Source of the DNA: an uncultured Pelagibacteraceae bacterium
GTDB taxonomy: Bacteria > Pseudomonadota > Alphaproteobacteria > Pelagibacterales > Pelagibacteraceae
DNA length: 41,507 bases
Assembly (NCBI GenBank): GCA_902560245.1
Contig: CACELK010000012.1
Span: 1-41,507, forward strand
Reading direction: 5' to 3'
This document shows, piece after piece, positions 9,662 to 18,456 of the stretch. The notes beneath the pieces were generated by a model. The model made no database searches, was not told where the DNA came from, and was given only the letters and a program-made list of their open reading frames with translations. The translations under genes were made by a program, and so were the position numbers. Each line of letters begins with the position of its first letter. Positions within the stretch are counted from its first letter, which is position 1.

Positions 9662-9675
9662 TTCAAGTCTTAAAA

Positions 9676-9706
9676 TTAAGGCCACTTAAAATCTGAGTGG
9701 CCTTAA
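9676..9706 (+). terminator. Hairpin between dctP and dctQ (attenuator or mRNA-stabilising stem)
   Basis: A perfect 11-bp inverted repeat: TTAAGGCCACT at 9676-9686 and its complement at 9696-9706, with a 9-base loop. No U-run follows; the dctQ ATG is only six bases after the stem. It is therefore better read as a partial terminator or a 3'-end protecting stem for dctP mRNA that also restricts access to the dctQ start, than as a full terminator. Confidence 0.75.
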
Positions 9707-9712
9707 GTTATT

Positions 9713-10198
9713 ATGATAAAATCATTAGATAGAAATTTAAATAAACTTTATAAAATTTCAGGTTTTATCGCTGCTTTTTTTTTAGTTTTAGTAGCAGTTT
9801 TTATCCTTATTGGTATCTCATCAAGAATATTTGGTTTTTACATTAGAGGTCTTGCAGAATATTCAGGTTACTGCATGGCAGCAGCATCTTTTTTTGCTTT
9901 ATCTTACACATTTGTAGAAGGAGGACATATAAGGATAACACTTTTTTTAGAAAAGTTATCAGGTTTTAAAAAAAAATTGAATGAAATTTGGTGCTTAAGC
10001 ATGGCAAGTTTTTTTTCAGGTTATTTAGCATTTTATTTTATTAAAATGTTAATTATTTCTTATAAATTTCAGGAACGTAGCGAGGGAGCTGATGAAATTC
10101 TTATTTGGATTCCCCAAACTAGTGTAGCTATTGGATCAACGATATTTTTTATAAGCGTTTTTCACCAATTTATTTTAACCATTAAAAGAAACAAATGA
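9713..10198 (+). CDS. dctQ: TRAP transporter small permease subunit (DctQ family)
   Basis: The small four-helix membrane subunit that pairs with DctM. The 161 residues contain four hydrophobic segments (about 16-37, 50-68, 90-112, 130-155) separated by short loops, and the conserved pattern RGLAEYSGYCMAAASFFALSYT. It lies just after the dctP hairpin, lacks a Shine-Dalgarno sequence and overlaps dctM by ATGA, so permease translation is coupled and probably much lower than that of the binding protein. Confidence 0.9.
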   Translation: MIKSLDRNLNKLYKISGFIAAFFLVLVAVFILIGISSRIFGFYIRGLAEYSGYCMAAASFFALSYTFVEGGHIRITLFLEKLSGFKKKLNEIWCLSMASFFSGYLAFYFIKMLIISYKFQERSEGADEILIWIPQTSVAIGSTIFFISVFHQFILTIKRNK

Positions 10199-11505
10199 CT
10201 GAAATACTTCTAACAATTTTCTTTATCAGTGTTTTATTATTTTTTTTAGGATCTGGAATTTGGGTTGCTTTAAGCATGATAGGGGTATCAGCTATTGGAA
10301 TGATGCTATTTACATCAAGACCTGTAGGTGATGCTATGGCGACAACAATATGGGGCACTTCATCTTCTTGGACACTCACAGCATTACCATTATTTGTCTG
10401 GATGGGTGAGATTTTATTTAGGACAAAGCTTTCCGAAAATTTATTTAAGGGATTATCACCCTGGATGCAAAAATTACCAGGTGGTTTAATTCATGTAAAT
10501 GTTGTCGGGTGCGCATTATTTGCAGCAATATCAGGCTCTTCTGCTGCAACTGTAGCTACAGTTGGAAAGATGTCTATTCCTGAATTAAGAAAAAGAAATT
10601 ATCCAGAAAAAATTTTATTAGGAAGTTTAGCTGGTTCTGGAACATTAGGTTTACTTATACCGCCATCAATTATATTAATTATTTATGGGGTTGCAGTCCA
10701 AGAGTCTATAGCAAAATTGTTTATCGCTGGAATTATACCCGGGATAATGATTGCACTGATATTCATGTCTTATGTAATTATTTGGTCGTTAATTAATAAA
10801 AAATCTATGCCAAAAATTATAGAAGAGTATTCATTTTTAGAAAAAATAAAAAGATCAAAACAACTTTTACCAGTAATTATTTTAATATTAGCTGTTATCG
10901 GATCAATATATACTGGAATAGCAACAGCTACAGAAGCAGCTTCGCTAGGAGTTATTGGAGCATTAATATTATCTTATTTTCAAAAAAGTTTGACACTCAA
11001 GACTTTTAAGTCTTCTTTACTTGGAGCAACTAAAACTTCTTGTATGATCGCATTTATTTTAGCAGGTTCAACATTTTTATCTTTAGCAATGGGATTTACT
11101 GGATTACCGAGAAACCTAGCTCTTTGGATACAAAATATGGATTTATCCCCTTATCTTTTAATATTCGTTTTAATGATATTCTATATAATTTTAGGAATGT
11201 TTCTTGATGGTATTTCAGCAGTGGTTTTAACAATGGCAATTATTGAACCAATGATAAGGCAAGCAGGTTTTGATATGATCTGGTTTGGTATTTTTTTAGT
11301 AGTGGTTGTTGAGATGGCTCAAATCACTCCACCTGTTGGATTTAATTTATTTGTTCTACAAGGAATGGCTAATAAGGATATGGGATATATTGCGCGGAGC
11401 GCATTCCCATTATTTTTATTAATGGTTTTGGCCGTAATTATTATTATATTATTTCCAGAGATTGCGTTGTGGTTACCTCAACAAATGGTACAAAATATTA
11501 ATTAA
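10195..11505 (+). CDS. dctM: TRAP transporter large permease subunit (DctM family)
   Basis: The 12-helix-type membrane protein that carries the solute with sodium. The 436 residues show the family features: GSSAATVATVGKM near residue 115, the GTLGLLIPPSI stretch near 150, ATEAASLGVIGA near 240, and EMAQITPPVGFNLFV near 365. It overlaps dctQ by four bases and completes an apparently full dctPQM operon. Its stop interlocks (TTAA) with that of the convergent TPR gene, leaving no space for a dedicated terminator. Confidence 0.94.
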   Translation: MTEILLTIFFISVLLFFLGSGIWVALSMIGVSAIGMMLFTSRPVGDAMATTIWGTSSSWTLTALPLFVWMGEILFRTKLSENLFKGLSPWMQKLPGGLIHVNVVGCALFAAISGSSAATVATVGKMSIPELRKRNYPEKILLGSLAGSGTLGLLIPPSIILIIYGVAVQESIAKLFIAGIIPGIMIALIFMSYVIIWSLINKKSMPKIIEEYSFLEKIKRSKQLLPVIILILAVIGSIYTGIATATEAASLGVIGALILSYFQKSLTLKTFKSSLLGATKTSCMIAFILAGSTFLSLAMGFTGLPRNLALWIQNMDLSPYLLIFVLMIFYIILGMFLDGISAVVLTMAIIEPMIRQAGFDMIWFGIFLVVVVEMAQITPPVGFNLFVLQGMANKDMGYIARSAFPLFLLMVLAVIIIILFPEIALWLPQQMVQNIN

Positions 11506-11984
11506 TATTTAGACTTTTTTGTTCCTTGAATTACTTCTTTAAGCTCTAAATATTCTTCACAATTACAATTTTTTAAAACTTTTAATCTCTCTTTTGCAAG
11601 ATCCATCCTGTTAGTTGCAACATAAAGTTCACCCAAATATTCATTAATTCCCTTATGAGAAGGATCTATTTGTAAACCTTGTAAATAATATTTTTCGCCA
11701 TTTTCAAAATCCCCAAGTTTTCTTGTTGTGAAGCCAAGATAATTTAGAGTGTCAGGTTGATTAGGTTTTTTTTTATTTTCTTTAATTAGTAATGTTAATG
11801 CTTTTTCGTATCTTTTATTTGCTTTATTTGTTTTTCCTTTTTTTTCATATTTTTTCGCTGATTTAATTAGACCAACTGCTTGATCGTAAAGAGATTTTGA
11901 ATTTCCACTCGAGCCCCCGGCTGCATATAAAGCGTTTTGGAAAGAAAAAATTACTATAACTAATGTAATTATTATTTTTTTCAT
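11502..11984 (-). CDS. Secreted TPR-repeat protein downstream of pxpA
   Basis: A 160-residue protein with a signal peptide (hydrophobic 4-19, likely cleavage after LYA near residue 21) and then about three TPR units; the clearest is TLNYLGFTTRKLGDFENGEK followed by YYLQGLQIDPSHKG. A Cys-Asn-Cys pair sits near residue 143. It should be periplasmic or surface-exposed and bind a partner protein; function unknown. It follows pxpA after one base and so is probably cotranscribed with it. It is a different protein from the other TPR protein between guaB and guaA. Confidence 0.8.
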   Translation of the reverse strand: MKKIIITLVIVIFSFQNALYAAGGSSGNSKSLYDQAVGLIKSAKKYEKKGKTNKANKRYEKALTLLIKENKKKPNQPDTLNYLGFTTRKLGDFENGEKYYLQGLQIDPSHKGINEYLGELYVATNRMDLAKERLKVLKNCNCEEYLELKEVIQGTKKSKY

Positions 11985-11985
11985 A

Positions 11986-12759
11986 TTAACAAAATTTTTT
12001 CATCATATTTAAAGGTTTTAAAACAAGTTCATTTTCAATCAGATTTTGCTTTATAGATTTCGCTGTTGCTAATGAACTTTTATTATCACCATGTATACAT
12101 ACCGAGTCTATTTTACAAGGTATTTGTTTGCCCGAGTGACAATTTAAAGCTTGGTTAGTAACCATTTTTAAAACATGTTTTTTTGCTTCCTCTGGATCTG
12201 TAATTAATGCGTTTGGTTTAGATCTTGATATAAGATTGCCATCATCCTCATAATTTCTATCAGCAAAAATTTCACAAGCTATTTTCATATTAAATTTTTT
12301 TGCTGCTAATTCCATTTTTGAACCAGTTGGGACTAAATAAATCAAATCTTTGTTTATTTCGTTAACCACCTCTGCTAAAGTTATGGCTAACTCAATATCT
12401 TCACATGCCATATTATTTAATGCACCATGTGGTTTTATGTGAGTAACATTTTCATTATGTTGAAATGCAATTCTTTGTAGAATTTCGTATTGATCAATGA
12501 TTAATTTTCTTATTTCTTTTTTGTTCAGATTCATTCTCTTTCTTCCGAAATTATCTGGATCATAAAATGAAGGATGAGCCCCTATACTGACTCCATTATT
12601 TTTTGATATATTAATAACTTGATTCATTGTATCTTCATCTCCAGCATGATATCCGCATGCAATATTTGCAGAATTAACTATATTTAATAAATCGGGATCA
12701 TTCTCAGTTGAATGAAACTTTGATTTTTCACCTAAATCACAATTGATATTAATTTCCAT
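11986..12759 (-). CDS. pxpA: 5-oxoprolinase subunit A (LamB/YcsF family)
   Basis: Component of the ATP-dependent bacterial 5-oxoprolinase PxpABC, which opens 5-oxoproline to glutamate. The 257 residues match the LamB/YcsF family: NCDLGE at the N-terminus, ANIACGYHAGD near residue 32, GAHPSFYD near 58, and HIKPHGALNNM near 107, with conserved His and Asp residues for the deacetylase-like fold. The partners PxpB and PxpC are encoded divergently 27 bases away rather than in the same operon. Start ATG 12757-12759. Confidence 0.93.
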   Translation of the reverse strand: MEININCDLGEKSKFHSTENDPDLLNIVNSANIACGYHAGDEDTMNQVINISKNNGVSIGAHPSFYDPDNFGRKRMNLNKKEIRKLIIDQYEILQRIAFQHNENVTHIKPHGALNNMACEDIELAITLAEVVNEINKDLIYLVPTGSKMELAAKKFNMKIACEIFADRNYEDDGNLISRSKPNALITDPEEAKKHVLKMVTNQALNCHSGKQIPCKIDSVCIHGDNKSSLATAKSIKQNLIENELVLKPLNMMKKFC

Positions 12760-12781
12760 ACCCTAAAAGCTGGAGTATAAC

Positions 12782-12790
12782 ATGACATGA
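12782..12790 (+). other. Two-codon minimal ORF (ATG-ACA-TGA) overlapping the pxpB start
   Basis: A GGAG at 12772-12775 is better spaced for this ATG (six bases) than for the pxpB ATG (eleven bases). The TGA of the minimal ORF overlaps the pxpB ATG in an ATGA arrangement, so ribosomes could terminate and restart on pxpB. It may be coincidence. Confidence 0.25.
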
Positions 12791-13473
12791 TAAAAAATAT
12801 ATCTAATCTTGGTGACGCATCTGTTTATTGTGATTTTGGATCAGAAGTTAATGAAAATATAAATTCTGAGGTAATTAAATATTTTAATTATTTATCAAAA
12901 TTAGTTAAAAATAAGAAAATTGAGGGAATAACAAACCTTTCACCATCATATAACAAATTAATAATAAGTTTTGATCTAAGTCTTACTACATTTTCAAATA
13001 TAAAAAATAGTTTAGAAAAAATACAAATCGAAAATGAAATAAAACATCAATCAAAAAATATAAAAATACCTGTATGTTGTGAAGACAAATACGCATTAGA
13101 TTTCGATAGACTTACTAAAAAATTGAAATTAGATAAAAAAGAAATTCTTAATTTATATTTCAGCAATGAATATTTTTGTTATATGACAGGGTTTATTGCA
13201 GGCATGCCCTTTTTAGGTGATTTGGAAAAAAATATTAGATGTGATCGACTTGAAACTCCTAGAGTCAAAGTGCCAGAAGGATCAGTTGGTATTACAGAAC
13301 AATTTGCTAATATTTATACATTCGAAAGTCCTGGAGGTTGGAATATTATAGGACAAACACCGAAAAAAATCTTTAATCAAAACGAAATCGAAAATCCAGC
13401 ATTAATTAAGCCTGGAGATAGAGTTACTTTTTATGAAATTACCGAGAAGGAGTTTTTAAACTGGAATGAGTGA
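12787..13473 (+). CDS. pxpB: 5-oxoprolinase subunit B (KipI/AHS1 family)
   Basis: Second component of the PxpABC 5-oxoprolinase. The 228 residues fit the AHS1 / KipI fold: a divergent N-terminal domain and a well conserved C-terminal cyclophilin-like part with CYMTGFIAGMPFLG near residue 137, PRVKVPEGSVGI near 158, and TFESPGGWNIIGQTP near 180, ending with the PGDRVTF strand. It overlaps pxpC by eight bases, so subunits B and C are made together. Divergent from pxpA. Confidence 0.93.
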   Translation: MIKNISNLGDASVYCDFGSEVNENINSEVIKYFNYLSKLVKNKKIEGITNLSPSYNKLIISFDLSLTTFSNIKNSLEKIQIENEIKHQSKNIKIPVCCEDKYALDFDRLTKKLKLDKKEILNLYFSNEYFCYMTGFIAGMPFLGDLEKNIRCDRLETPRVKVPEGSVGITEQFANIYTFESPGGWNIIGQTPKKIFNQNEIENPALIKPGDRVTFYEITEKEFLNWNE

Positions 13474-14419
13474 AACTTTTTTTGAAATATTACGTCCTGG
13501 TATAAATACTACTATTCAAGATTATGGTAGAAAATATTTATATCACATTGGCATCACTGTAAGTGGAGCTATGGATTTAAGAAACCATAAATTTGCGAAT
13601 GCTCTAGTTTCAAATAACACTCAAGAGGCAACGGTTGAGTTTGCTTATCAAGGACCGTTGCTAAAATTAAAAAACGGGAAAATAAATTTTGCAATAACTG
13701 GAGATGTATTTTTTAAAATACTTAGGAAAAATTCAAAAGTTGAAGAAGGAAAGTGCTACAAAAACTATGTTTTAGAAGAAGAGGAGCAAATCGATATAAT
13801 TTCTACAAAAAATTCTGCTTATGGTTATCTAGCAATTGGAGGAGGATTAAAATTAAAAAGTTTTTGGGATAGTTATTCGATCAATACTAAAGCAAATATT
13901 GGACCAAATAACGGAAAAAAACTTTCTATAAATGAAAAAATACAAATAAAGAACACTAACAAGGTACAATCGTCAGACAGAAAAATTGATTATAAGAATG
14001 TATCTAATAACTATATTCGAGTTATTAAGGGAACAAACTTCGATTATTTTTCAGCAGAATCACAATCTAAATTTTTTAAGGAGGAATATTCTGTTACCAA
14101 TCTTACTGATAGAATGGGTATGAGATTAAAAGGCTCAACCTTGGAAAATACAAAAAGCACTAATATAAAATCAGAAGGTTTGATAAAAGGTGTAATTCAA
14201 GTGCCCGCTGATGGTAATCCAATTATTTTATTAAATGACCATGGCACTATTGGAGGTTATCCTAAAATTGCTGTAGTCATTTCTGCCGACCTAGATAAAG
14301 TTTCACAACTTACACCAAATACAAAAATAAAATTTAAGGAAGTAAGTCTTGAAGATGCTGAAAATCTATTTAAAAGTTATTTATCTGAAACAAATAAATA
14401 TTTAAATGAAATTAATTAG
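13466..14419 (+). CDS. pxpC: 5-oxoprolinase subunit C (KipA/AHS2 family)
   Basis: Third component of PxpABC, pairing with PxpB in the catalytic complex. The 317 residues show the AHS2 features: ILRPGINTTIQDYGR at the start, SGAMDLRNHKFAN, and the C-terminal DRMGMRLKG and EGLIKGVIQVPADGNPIILL stretches. Length is normal. It overlaps the following transporter gene by 14 bases. With PxpA it completes the set needed to recycle or use 5-oxoproline as a glutamate source. Confidence 0.94.
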   Translation: MSETFFEILRPGINTTIQDYGRKYLYHIGITVSGAMDLRNHKFANALVSNNTQEATVEFAYQGPLLKLKNGKINFAITGDVFFKILRKNSKVEEGKCYKNYVLEEEEQIDIISTKNSAYGYLAIGGGLKLKSFWDSYSINTKANIGPNNGKKLSINEKIQIKNTNKVQSSDRKIDYKNVSNNYIRVIKGTNFDYFSAESQSKFFKEEYSVTNLTDRMGMRLKGSTLENTKSTNIKSEGLIKGVIQVPADGNPIILLNDHGTIGGYPKIAVVISADLDKVSQLTPNTKIKFKEVSLEDAENLFKSYLSETNKYLNEIN

Positions 14420-15269
14420 AAGTCTTCCAGGACCTGTACTTGTGTTTTTAGGAGCTTTTTCTCTAAGCTTCGGAGGATTGATAATAAAATCTTTTGAGGG
14501 TGCAACCCAGTGGCAAATTCTATTTTGGAGAACAGTATTTTTTTTGTTAGTAATTTCTATTTATTTATTAATTACCTACAAAAAAAGTATTTTTAAATCG
14601 TTCTATGACTCGGGCCTCCCAGGCTTTTTTGGCGGATTAATTTTATCTTTTGGTTTTTGTGGATATGTATTTGCAATGTACAATACAACTGTTGCAAACA
14701 CAAATTTTATAATACAAACCCAAACAATTTTCCTTGCAATATTTGGATATTTTTTTTTGAAAGAGAAAATTTCAAAAGTTACCTTGACCTCAATTGTTTT
14801 AGCTGTATCTGGAATTACTTTAATGGTTGGAAATACATTATCGCCAGGACAAATGCTTGGAAATATAGCTGCCTTCTCTATGCCAATTTCTTTTGCTGTT
14901 CTAATACTTGTAGTAAGAAAATATCCAAGTGTTGATATGGTACCTTCTCAATTTATTGCAGGTATATTTGCTTTAATGATTGGCTACCTGATGTCTGGAA
15001 AGATTCATATATCTTATAATGATATTTTTTTGGGATTTCTTGCAGGTTTTTTTCAGCTTGGTTTTGGATTTATTTTTATAACAATAGGAGCTCAACGAAC
15101 GCCTTCAGCAATGGTTGGAATTATAATGTTAACAGAGGCTGTTTTTGGACCTTTATGGGCCTGGTTATTTATCAACGAACAGCCACCAAACGTAGTTTTA
15201 TTAGGAGGGACAATTGTAATAATTGCAGTATTAATGCAATTTTTGCATCAATATAAACTGAGCAAATGA
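14406..15269 (+). CDS. DMT-superfamily (EamA) transporter
   Basis: A ten-helix membrane protein of 287 residues made of two EamA repeats, typical of drug/metabolite exporters. The GALSLSFGGL-like first helix, FWRTVFFLLV near residue 40, NTTVANTNFIIQTQTIF near 93 and PSAMVGIIMLTEAVFGPLWA near 230 match the family. The substrate is unknown; linkage to pxpBC (14-base overlap) suggests an amino acid or related acid. It also overlaps the FAD protein gene by ATGA, so it bridges the oxoprolinase and lipid-modification groups. Confidence 0.88.
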   Translation: MKLIRSLPGPVLVFLGAFSLSFGGLIIKSFEGATQWQILFWRTVFFLLVISIYLLITYKKSIFKSFYDSGLPGFFGGLILSFGFCGYVFAMYNTTVANTNFIIQTQTIFLAIFGYFFLKEKISKVTLTSIVLAVSGITLMVGNTLSPGQMLGNIAAFSMPISFAVLILVVRKYPSVDMVPSQFIAGIFALMIGYLMSGKIHISYNDIFLGFLAGFFQLGFGFIFITIGAQRTPSAMVGIIMLTEAVFGPLWAWLFINEQPPNVVLLGGTIVIIAVLMQFLHQYKLSK

Positions 15270-16516
15270 AAATAGCAGTTATTGGATCAGGTATTTCAGG
15301 ATTAAGCGCATCATATTACCTATCAAAAAAATTTAAGGTAGACTTGTTTGAAAAAGAAGATCGTTTTGGAGGACATTCTTACACGCTTAAAGTTTTATAT
15401 GATCAAAAAAATAAAAAACACATAGATGTTGATATAGGATTTATTGTTTTCAATGAAAAAACATATCCACATTTAATTACTTTTTTTAATGAACTAGGTG
15501 TGGAATATGAAAAAAGTGACATGTCTTTTTCTGTTTCGGTTGAAAATACAAATATAGAGTATTGTGGAAGAGGTGTTAAGGGAGTTTTTTCTAACAGAGA
15601 AAACATTCTTAATTTAAATTTTATAAAAATGTTTTACGAAATAATTCGCTTTTACAATAAATGTGAAAAGTTGGACATAGATAAAATTAATAATATTACA
15701 CTAGACGAATATTTAACAAAAGAAAAGTTATCAAGTTATTTTATTAATTATCATTTGATACCCATGGTTTCTGCAATTTGGTCAATGCCACCAAAAGAAA
15801 TAAAAAAAATGCCGTTAAAGTTTTTTATTATTTTTTTTAAAAATCACGGTTTGTTTAAAATTAGAAAAAGACCTCAATGGTTTACAGTCACAAACAGAAG
15901 TAAAAATTATGTTGATAGGGTAATTAATAAAATAAGTGGCGAACACTACAAAAATTATCATGTTAACAAAGTTATTAGAAACAAAAATAATGTAAGTATA
16001 TATTACGGAGACGAAAGTGAATTTTTTAATTATGACAAGGTAATAATTGCAACACATGCTGATCAAGCGTTGGACTTAATTCAAAACCCAAAAAAGGATG
16101 AAACCAAGATTCTAAGTAATTTTAAATATAAAAAAAATCTAGCACTTATACACTCAGACGAAGAAGTTATGCCTAAAAATAAAAAAAACTGGTGCTCATG
16201 GAATTCCTCAGTTGATGACAATAATTTAAAAAAAAGTACGGTAACTTATTGGCTTAATTTATTGCAAAATTTAAATATAGATAAAAATATTTTTTTAACA
16301 ATTAATCCTTCTCAAAAAATTCCAGAGGAAAAAATTTATAAAAAAGTAATTTTTACACATCCATATTATGATGAGGAAGCTTTAAGAAATCAAAGGCATC
16401 TTAGATTATTACAAAATAAAGAAAATATTCTTTTTTGTGGAAGTTACTTTGGTTATGGGTTTCATGAGGATGGAATCAAATCATCTTTGGAAATGATTAA
16501 ATATATTGATGTTTAA
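15266..16516 (+). CDS. FAD/NAD(P)-binding amine-oxidase-like protein of the lipid-modification cluster
   Basis: A 416-residue flavoprotein. The FAD-binding GxGxxG (GSGISGLSASYYL) is at 7-19, followed by FEKEDRFGGHSYT, and the C-terminal FAD contact is GSYFGYGFHEDGIKSS. This subfamily (annotated as amine oxidase or NAD(P)-binding protein) typically lies beside DUF1365 and a cyclopropane-fatty-acid-synthase-like enzyme in many proteobacteria, often under an ECF sigma/ChrR pair. The exact reaction is not certain; a redox step on a membrane fatty-acyl chain is a reasonable inference. It overlaps the DUF1365 gene. Confidence 0.85.
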   Translation: MKIAVIGSGISGLSASYYLSKKFKVDLFEKEDRFGGHSYTLKVLYDQKNKKHIDVDIGFIVFNEKTYPHLITFFNELGVEYEKSDMSFSVSVENTNIEYCGRGVKGVFSNRENILNLNFIKMFYEIIRFYNKCEKLDIDKINNITLDEYLTKEKLSSYFINYHLIPMVSAIWSMPPKEIKKMPLKFFIIFFKNHGLFKIRKRPQWFTVTNRSKNYVDRVINKISGEHYKNYHVNKVIRNKNNVSIYYGDESEFFNYDKVIIATHADQALDLIQNPKKDETKILSNFKYKKNLALIHSDEEVMPKNKKNWCSWNSSVDDNNLKKSTVTYWLNLLQNLNIDKNIFLTINPSQKIPEEKIYKKVIFTHPYYDEEALRNQRHLRLLQNKENILFCGSYFGYGFHEDGIKSSLEMIKYIDV

Positions 16517-17276
16517 AGAATCTTGCATTTATTCTGGACAAGTTATTCATAAAAGATTTAAACCTAAGGTACATTTTTTTAAATATAAAGTTTTCTCACT
16601 TTTAATAGATTTATCAGAAATACATTTGATTTCTAAAAAAATTTTATTTTTTTCTTATAATAAATTAAATTTAATTAGTTTTTTTGATAAGGATCATGGT
16701 GATAGAGATGGGTCAAATCTTGAAGAGTGGGTAATTAAGAACCTAAAGGCACATAATATTACAGTCGAAAATATTAAAATTAAACTTTTATGTTATCCAA
16801 GAATATTTGGTTATGTTTTTAATCCATTAAGTATTTTTTTTGTTTATAATAATAAAAATTCTCTAATCTCGATACTTTACGAGGTGAAAAATACATTTGG
16901 AGAACAGCATACATATGTTTTTAAAGTGGAAAACCGAGAAAAAATAATTGAGAACAATTGTAAAAAAAAGTTTTTCGTTTCTCCATTTATGGATTTAGAA
17001 TCATCTTATTATTTTAAAATTTTATATCCTGGAAATAAATTGTCGGTTGTAATTGATCAGAGAGATAAAGAAGGCAAGTTATTATTCGCCTCGCAAGATG
17101 GCGACAGAGTCGATTTTACCTCTAAAAACCTTATTTTTTCTTACTTAAAACACCCTCTTATGACTTTGAAAATTATAACGGCGATACATTTTGAGGCATT
17201 AAGATTATGGGTAAAAGGCATTAAGTTGGTAAAAAAAAAAATCAAAATAAAAAATAATATAACTTTTGAAAAGTAA
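16509..17276 (+). CDS. DUF1365 family protein
   Basis: A 255-residue protein with the DUF1365 hallmarks: CIYSGQVIHKRFKPKVHFFKYKV-like N-terminus, DHGDRDGSNLEEW near residue 61, and CYPRIFGYVFNPLSIFFVY near 96. The biochemical role is unknown, but it is a constant neighbour of cyclopropane-synthase-like enzymes, so it is thought to act in the same lipid modification. ATG 16509 is preferred to the TTG one codon upstream. It overlaps the flavoprotein gene and ends one base before the methyltransferase start. Confidence 0.88.
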   Translation: MFKESCIYSGQVIHKRFKPKVHFFKYKVFSLLIDLSEIHLISKKILFFSYNKLNLISFFDKDHGDRDGSNLEEWVIKNLKAHNITVENIKIKLLCYPRIFGYVFNPLSIFFVYNNKNSLISILYEVKNTFGEQHTYVFKVENREKIIENNCKKKFFVSPFMDLESSYYFKILYPGNKLSVVIDQRDKEGKLLFASQDGDRVDFTSKNLIFSYLKHPLMTLKIITAIHFEALRLWVKGIKLVKKKIKIKNNITFEK

Positions 17277-17277
17277 A

Positions 17278-18450
17278 ATGGATTTTATTGCTGACAAAAT
17301 TGTCTTCACCTCTCTAAAAAATATGAAGTTAGGTTTTATAGATGTAACTAACTATAATGGACAAAAGTTTTATTTAGGAAATAAAAATTCATTAAAAAGG
17401 GCTAGTTTAATAATAAAAAAAAAGGGTTTTACATTAGAAATAATATCCAAGGGCAGTGTGGGACTTGCGGAGTCATACATGCGAAGAGATTTTGATACTG
17501 ATAATTTAACAAATTTAATTGAAATATTAGCTGACAATATTGGAGCAGTTCATAAATTTGCAGGAATAATGGATGCACCTTTAATTAATTATTTTAAAAA
17601 TTTTCTTTTTAAAAATACAAAAAAAAGAAGCAAAGAAAATATTTCAAAACACTACGATCTTGGTAATGAATTTTTTTCACTTTGGCTTGACAAAACATTG
17701 ACTTATTCAAGTGCAATTTTTGAAAGCGAAAAAAACAATTTAGAGGAAGCGCAAATAAATAAATACAAAAAGTTATCTAATTTAATTAAACCAAAATCAG
17801 GAGATAAAATGCTTGAGATAGGATGTGGGTGGGGAGGTTATGCAGAATTTATAGGAAAAAACTTTGATGTAAAACTAGACTGTATAACAATTTCAAAAAA
17901 ACAATATGATTATGCTAAAGAAAGAATCTCTAAAAGCGGTTTAAACGAAAAAATTAATATTGAAATGTTAGATTATAGGGATGTGAAAAAAAAATATAAC
18001 TCTATAACTTCTATAGAAATGATAGAGGCGGTAGGTCAAAACTATCTCAAAAAATATTTCCAAAAAATAAAAGACAGCCTATTAGATAATGGGAAAGCAG
18101 CGATCCAAGCAATAACTATTAATGACAATCTATACGATCGCTATAAAAAAAAAGAGGACTTTATTCAAAAATATATTTTTCCTGGAGGTTTTTTACCTAG
18201 TAAAAATAGTTTAATAAATTTATCAAAGGAAACAAATCTTATTTTTGAGGAGAGCAGTTCATATGGATCTCATTATTCCAGTACATTAAATTTATGGAGA
18301 GAAGAATTTTCGAAAAAATGGGAGCAGATATCAAGCCAGGGATTTGATTTAACTTTTAAGAGAATGTGGAACTTCTATTTGTCTTATTGTGAGGCAGGAT
18401 TTAACTCGAAAAATATAGATTTAATTCAATTTTCATTATCTAATAAATAG
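17278..18450 (+). CDS. Cyclopropane-fatty-acyl-phospholipid-synthase-like methyltransferase
   Basis: A SAM-dependent enzyme that alkylates the double bond of unsaturated phospholipid acyl chains. The 390 residues carry the family's ISKHYDLGNEFFSLWLD segment near 125, LTYSSAIFE, the SAM motif EIGCGWGGYAEF near 180, SIEMIEAVG near 245 and the FIQKYIFPGG region near 300. ATG 17278 is preferred to a TTG four codons upstream. From sequence I cannot tell a true cyclopropane synthase (cfa) from the related methylase that makes methylated unsaturated or furan fatty acids (UfaM type); the neighbours with DUF1365 and DUF3833 favour the stress-linked clade. Confidence 0.9.
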   Translation: MDFIADKIVFTSLKNMKLGFIDVTNYNGQKFYLGNKNSLKRASLIIKKKGFTLEIISKGSVGLAESYMRRDFDTDNLTNLIEILADNIGAVHKFAGIMDAPLINYFKNFLFKNTKKRSKENISKHYDLGNEFFSLWLDKTLTYSSAIFESEKNNLEEAQINKYKKLSNLIKPKSGDKMLEIGCGWGGYAEFIGKNFDVKLDCITISKKQYDYAKERISKSGLNEKINIEMLDYRDVKKKYNSITSIEMIEAVGQNYLKKYFQKIKDSLLDNGKAAIQAITINDNLYDRYKKKEDFIQKYIFPGGFLPSKNSLINLSKETNLIFEESSSYGSHYSSTLNLWREEFSKKWEQISSQGFDLTFKRMWNFYLSYCEAGFNSKNIDLIQFSLSNK

Positions 18451-18456
18451 ACATTC

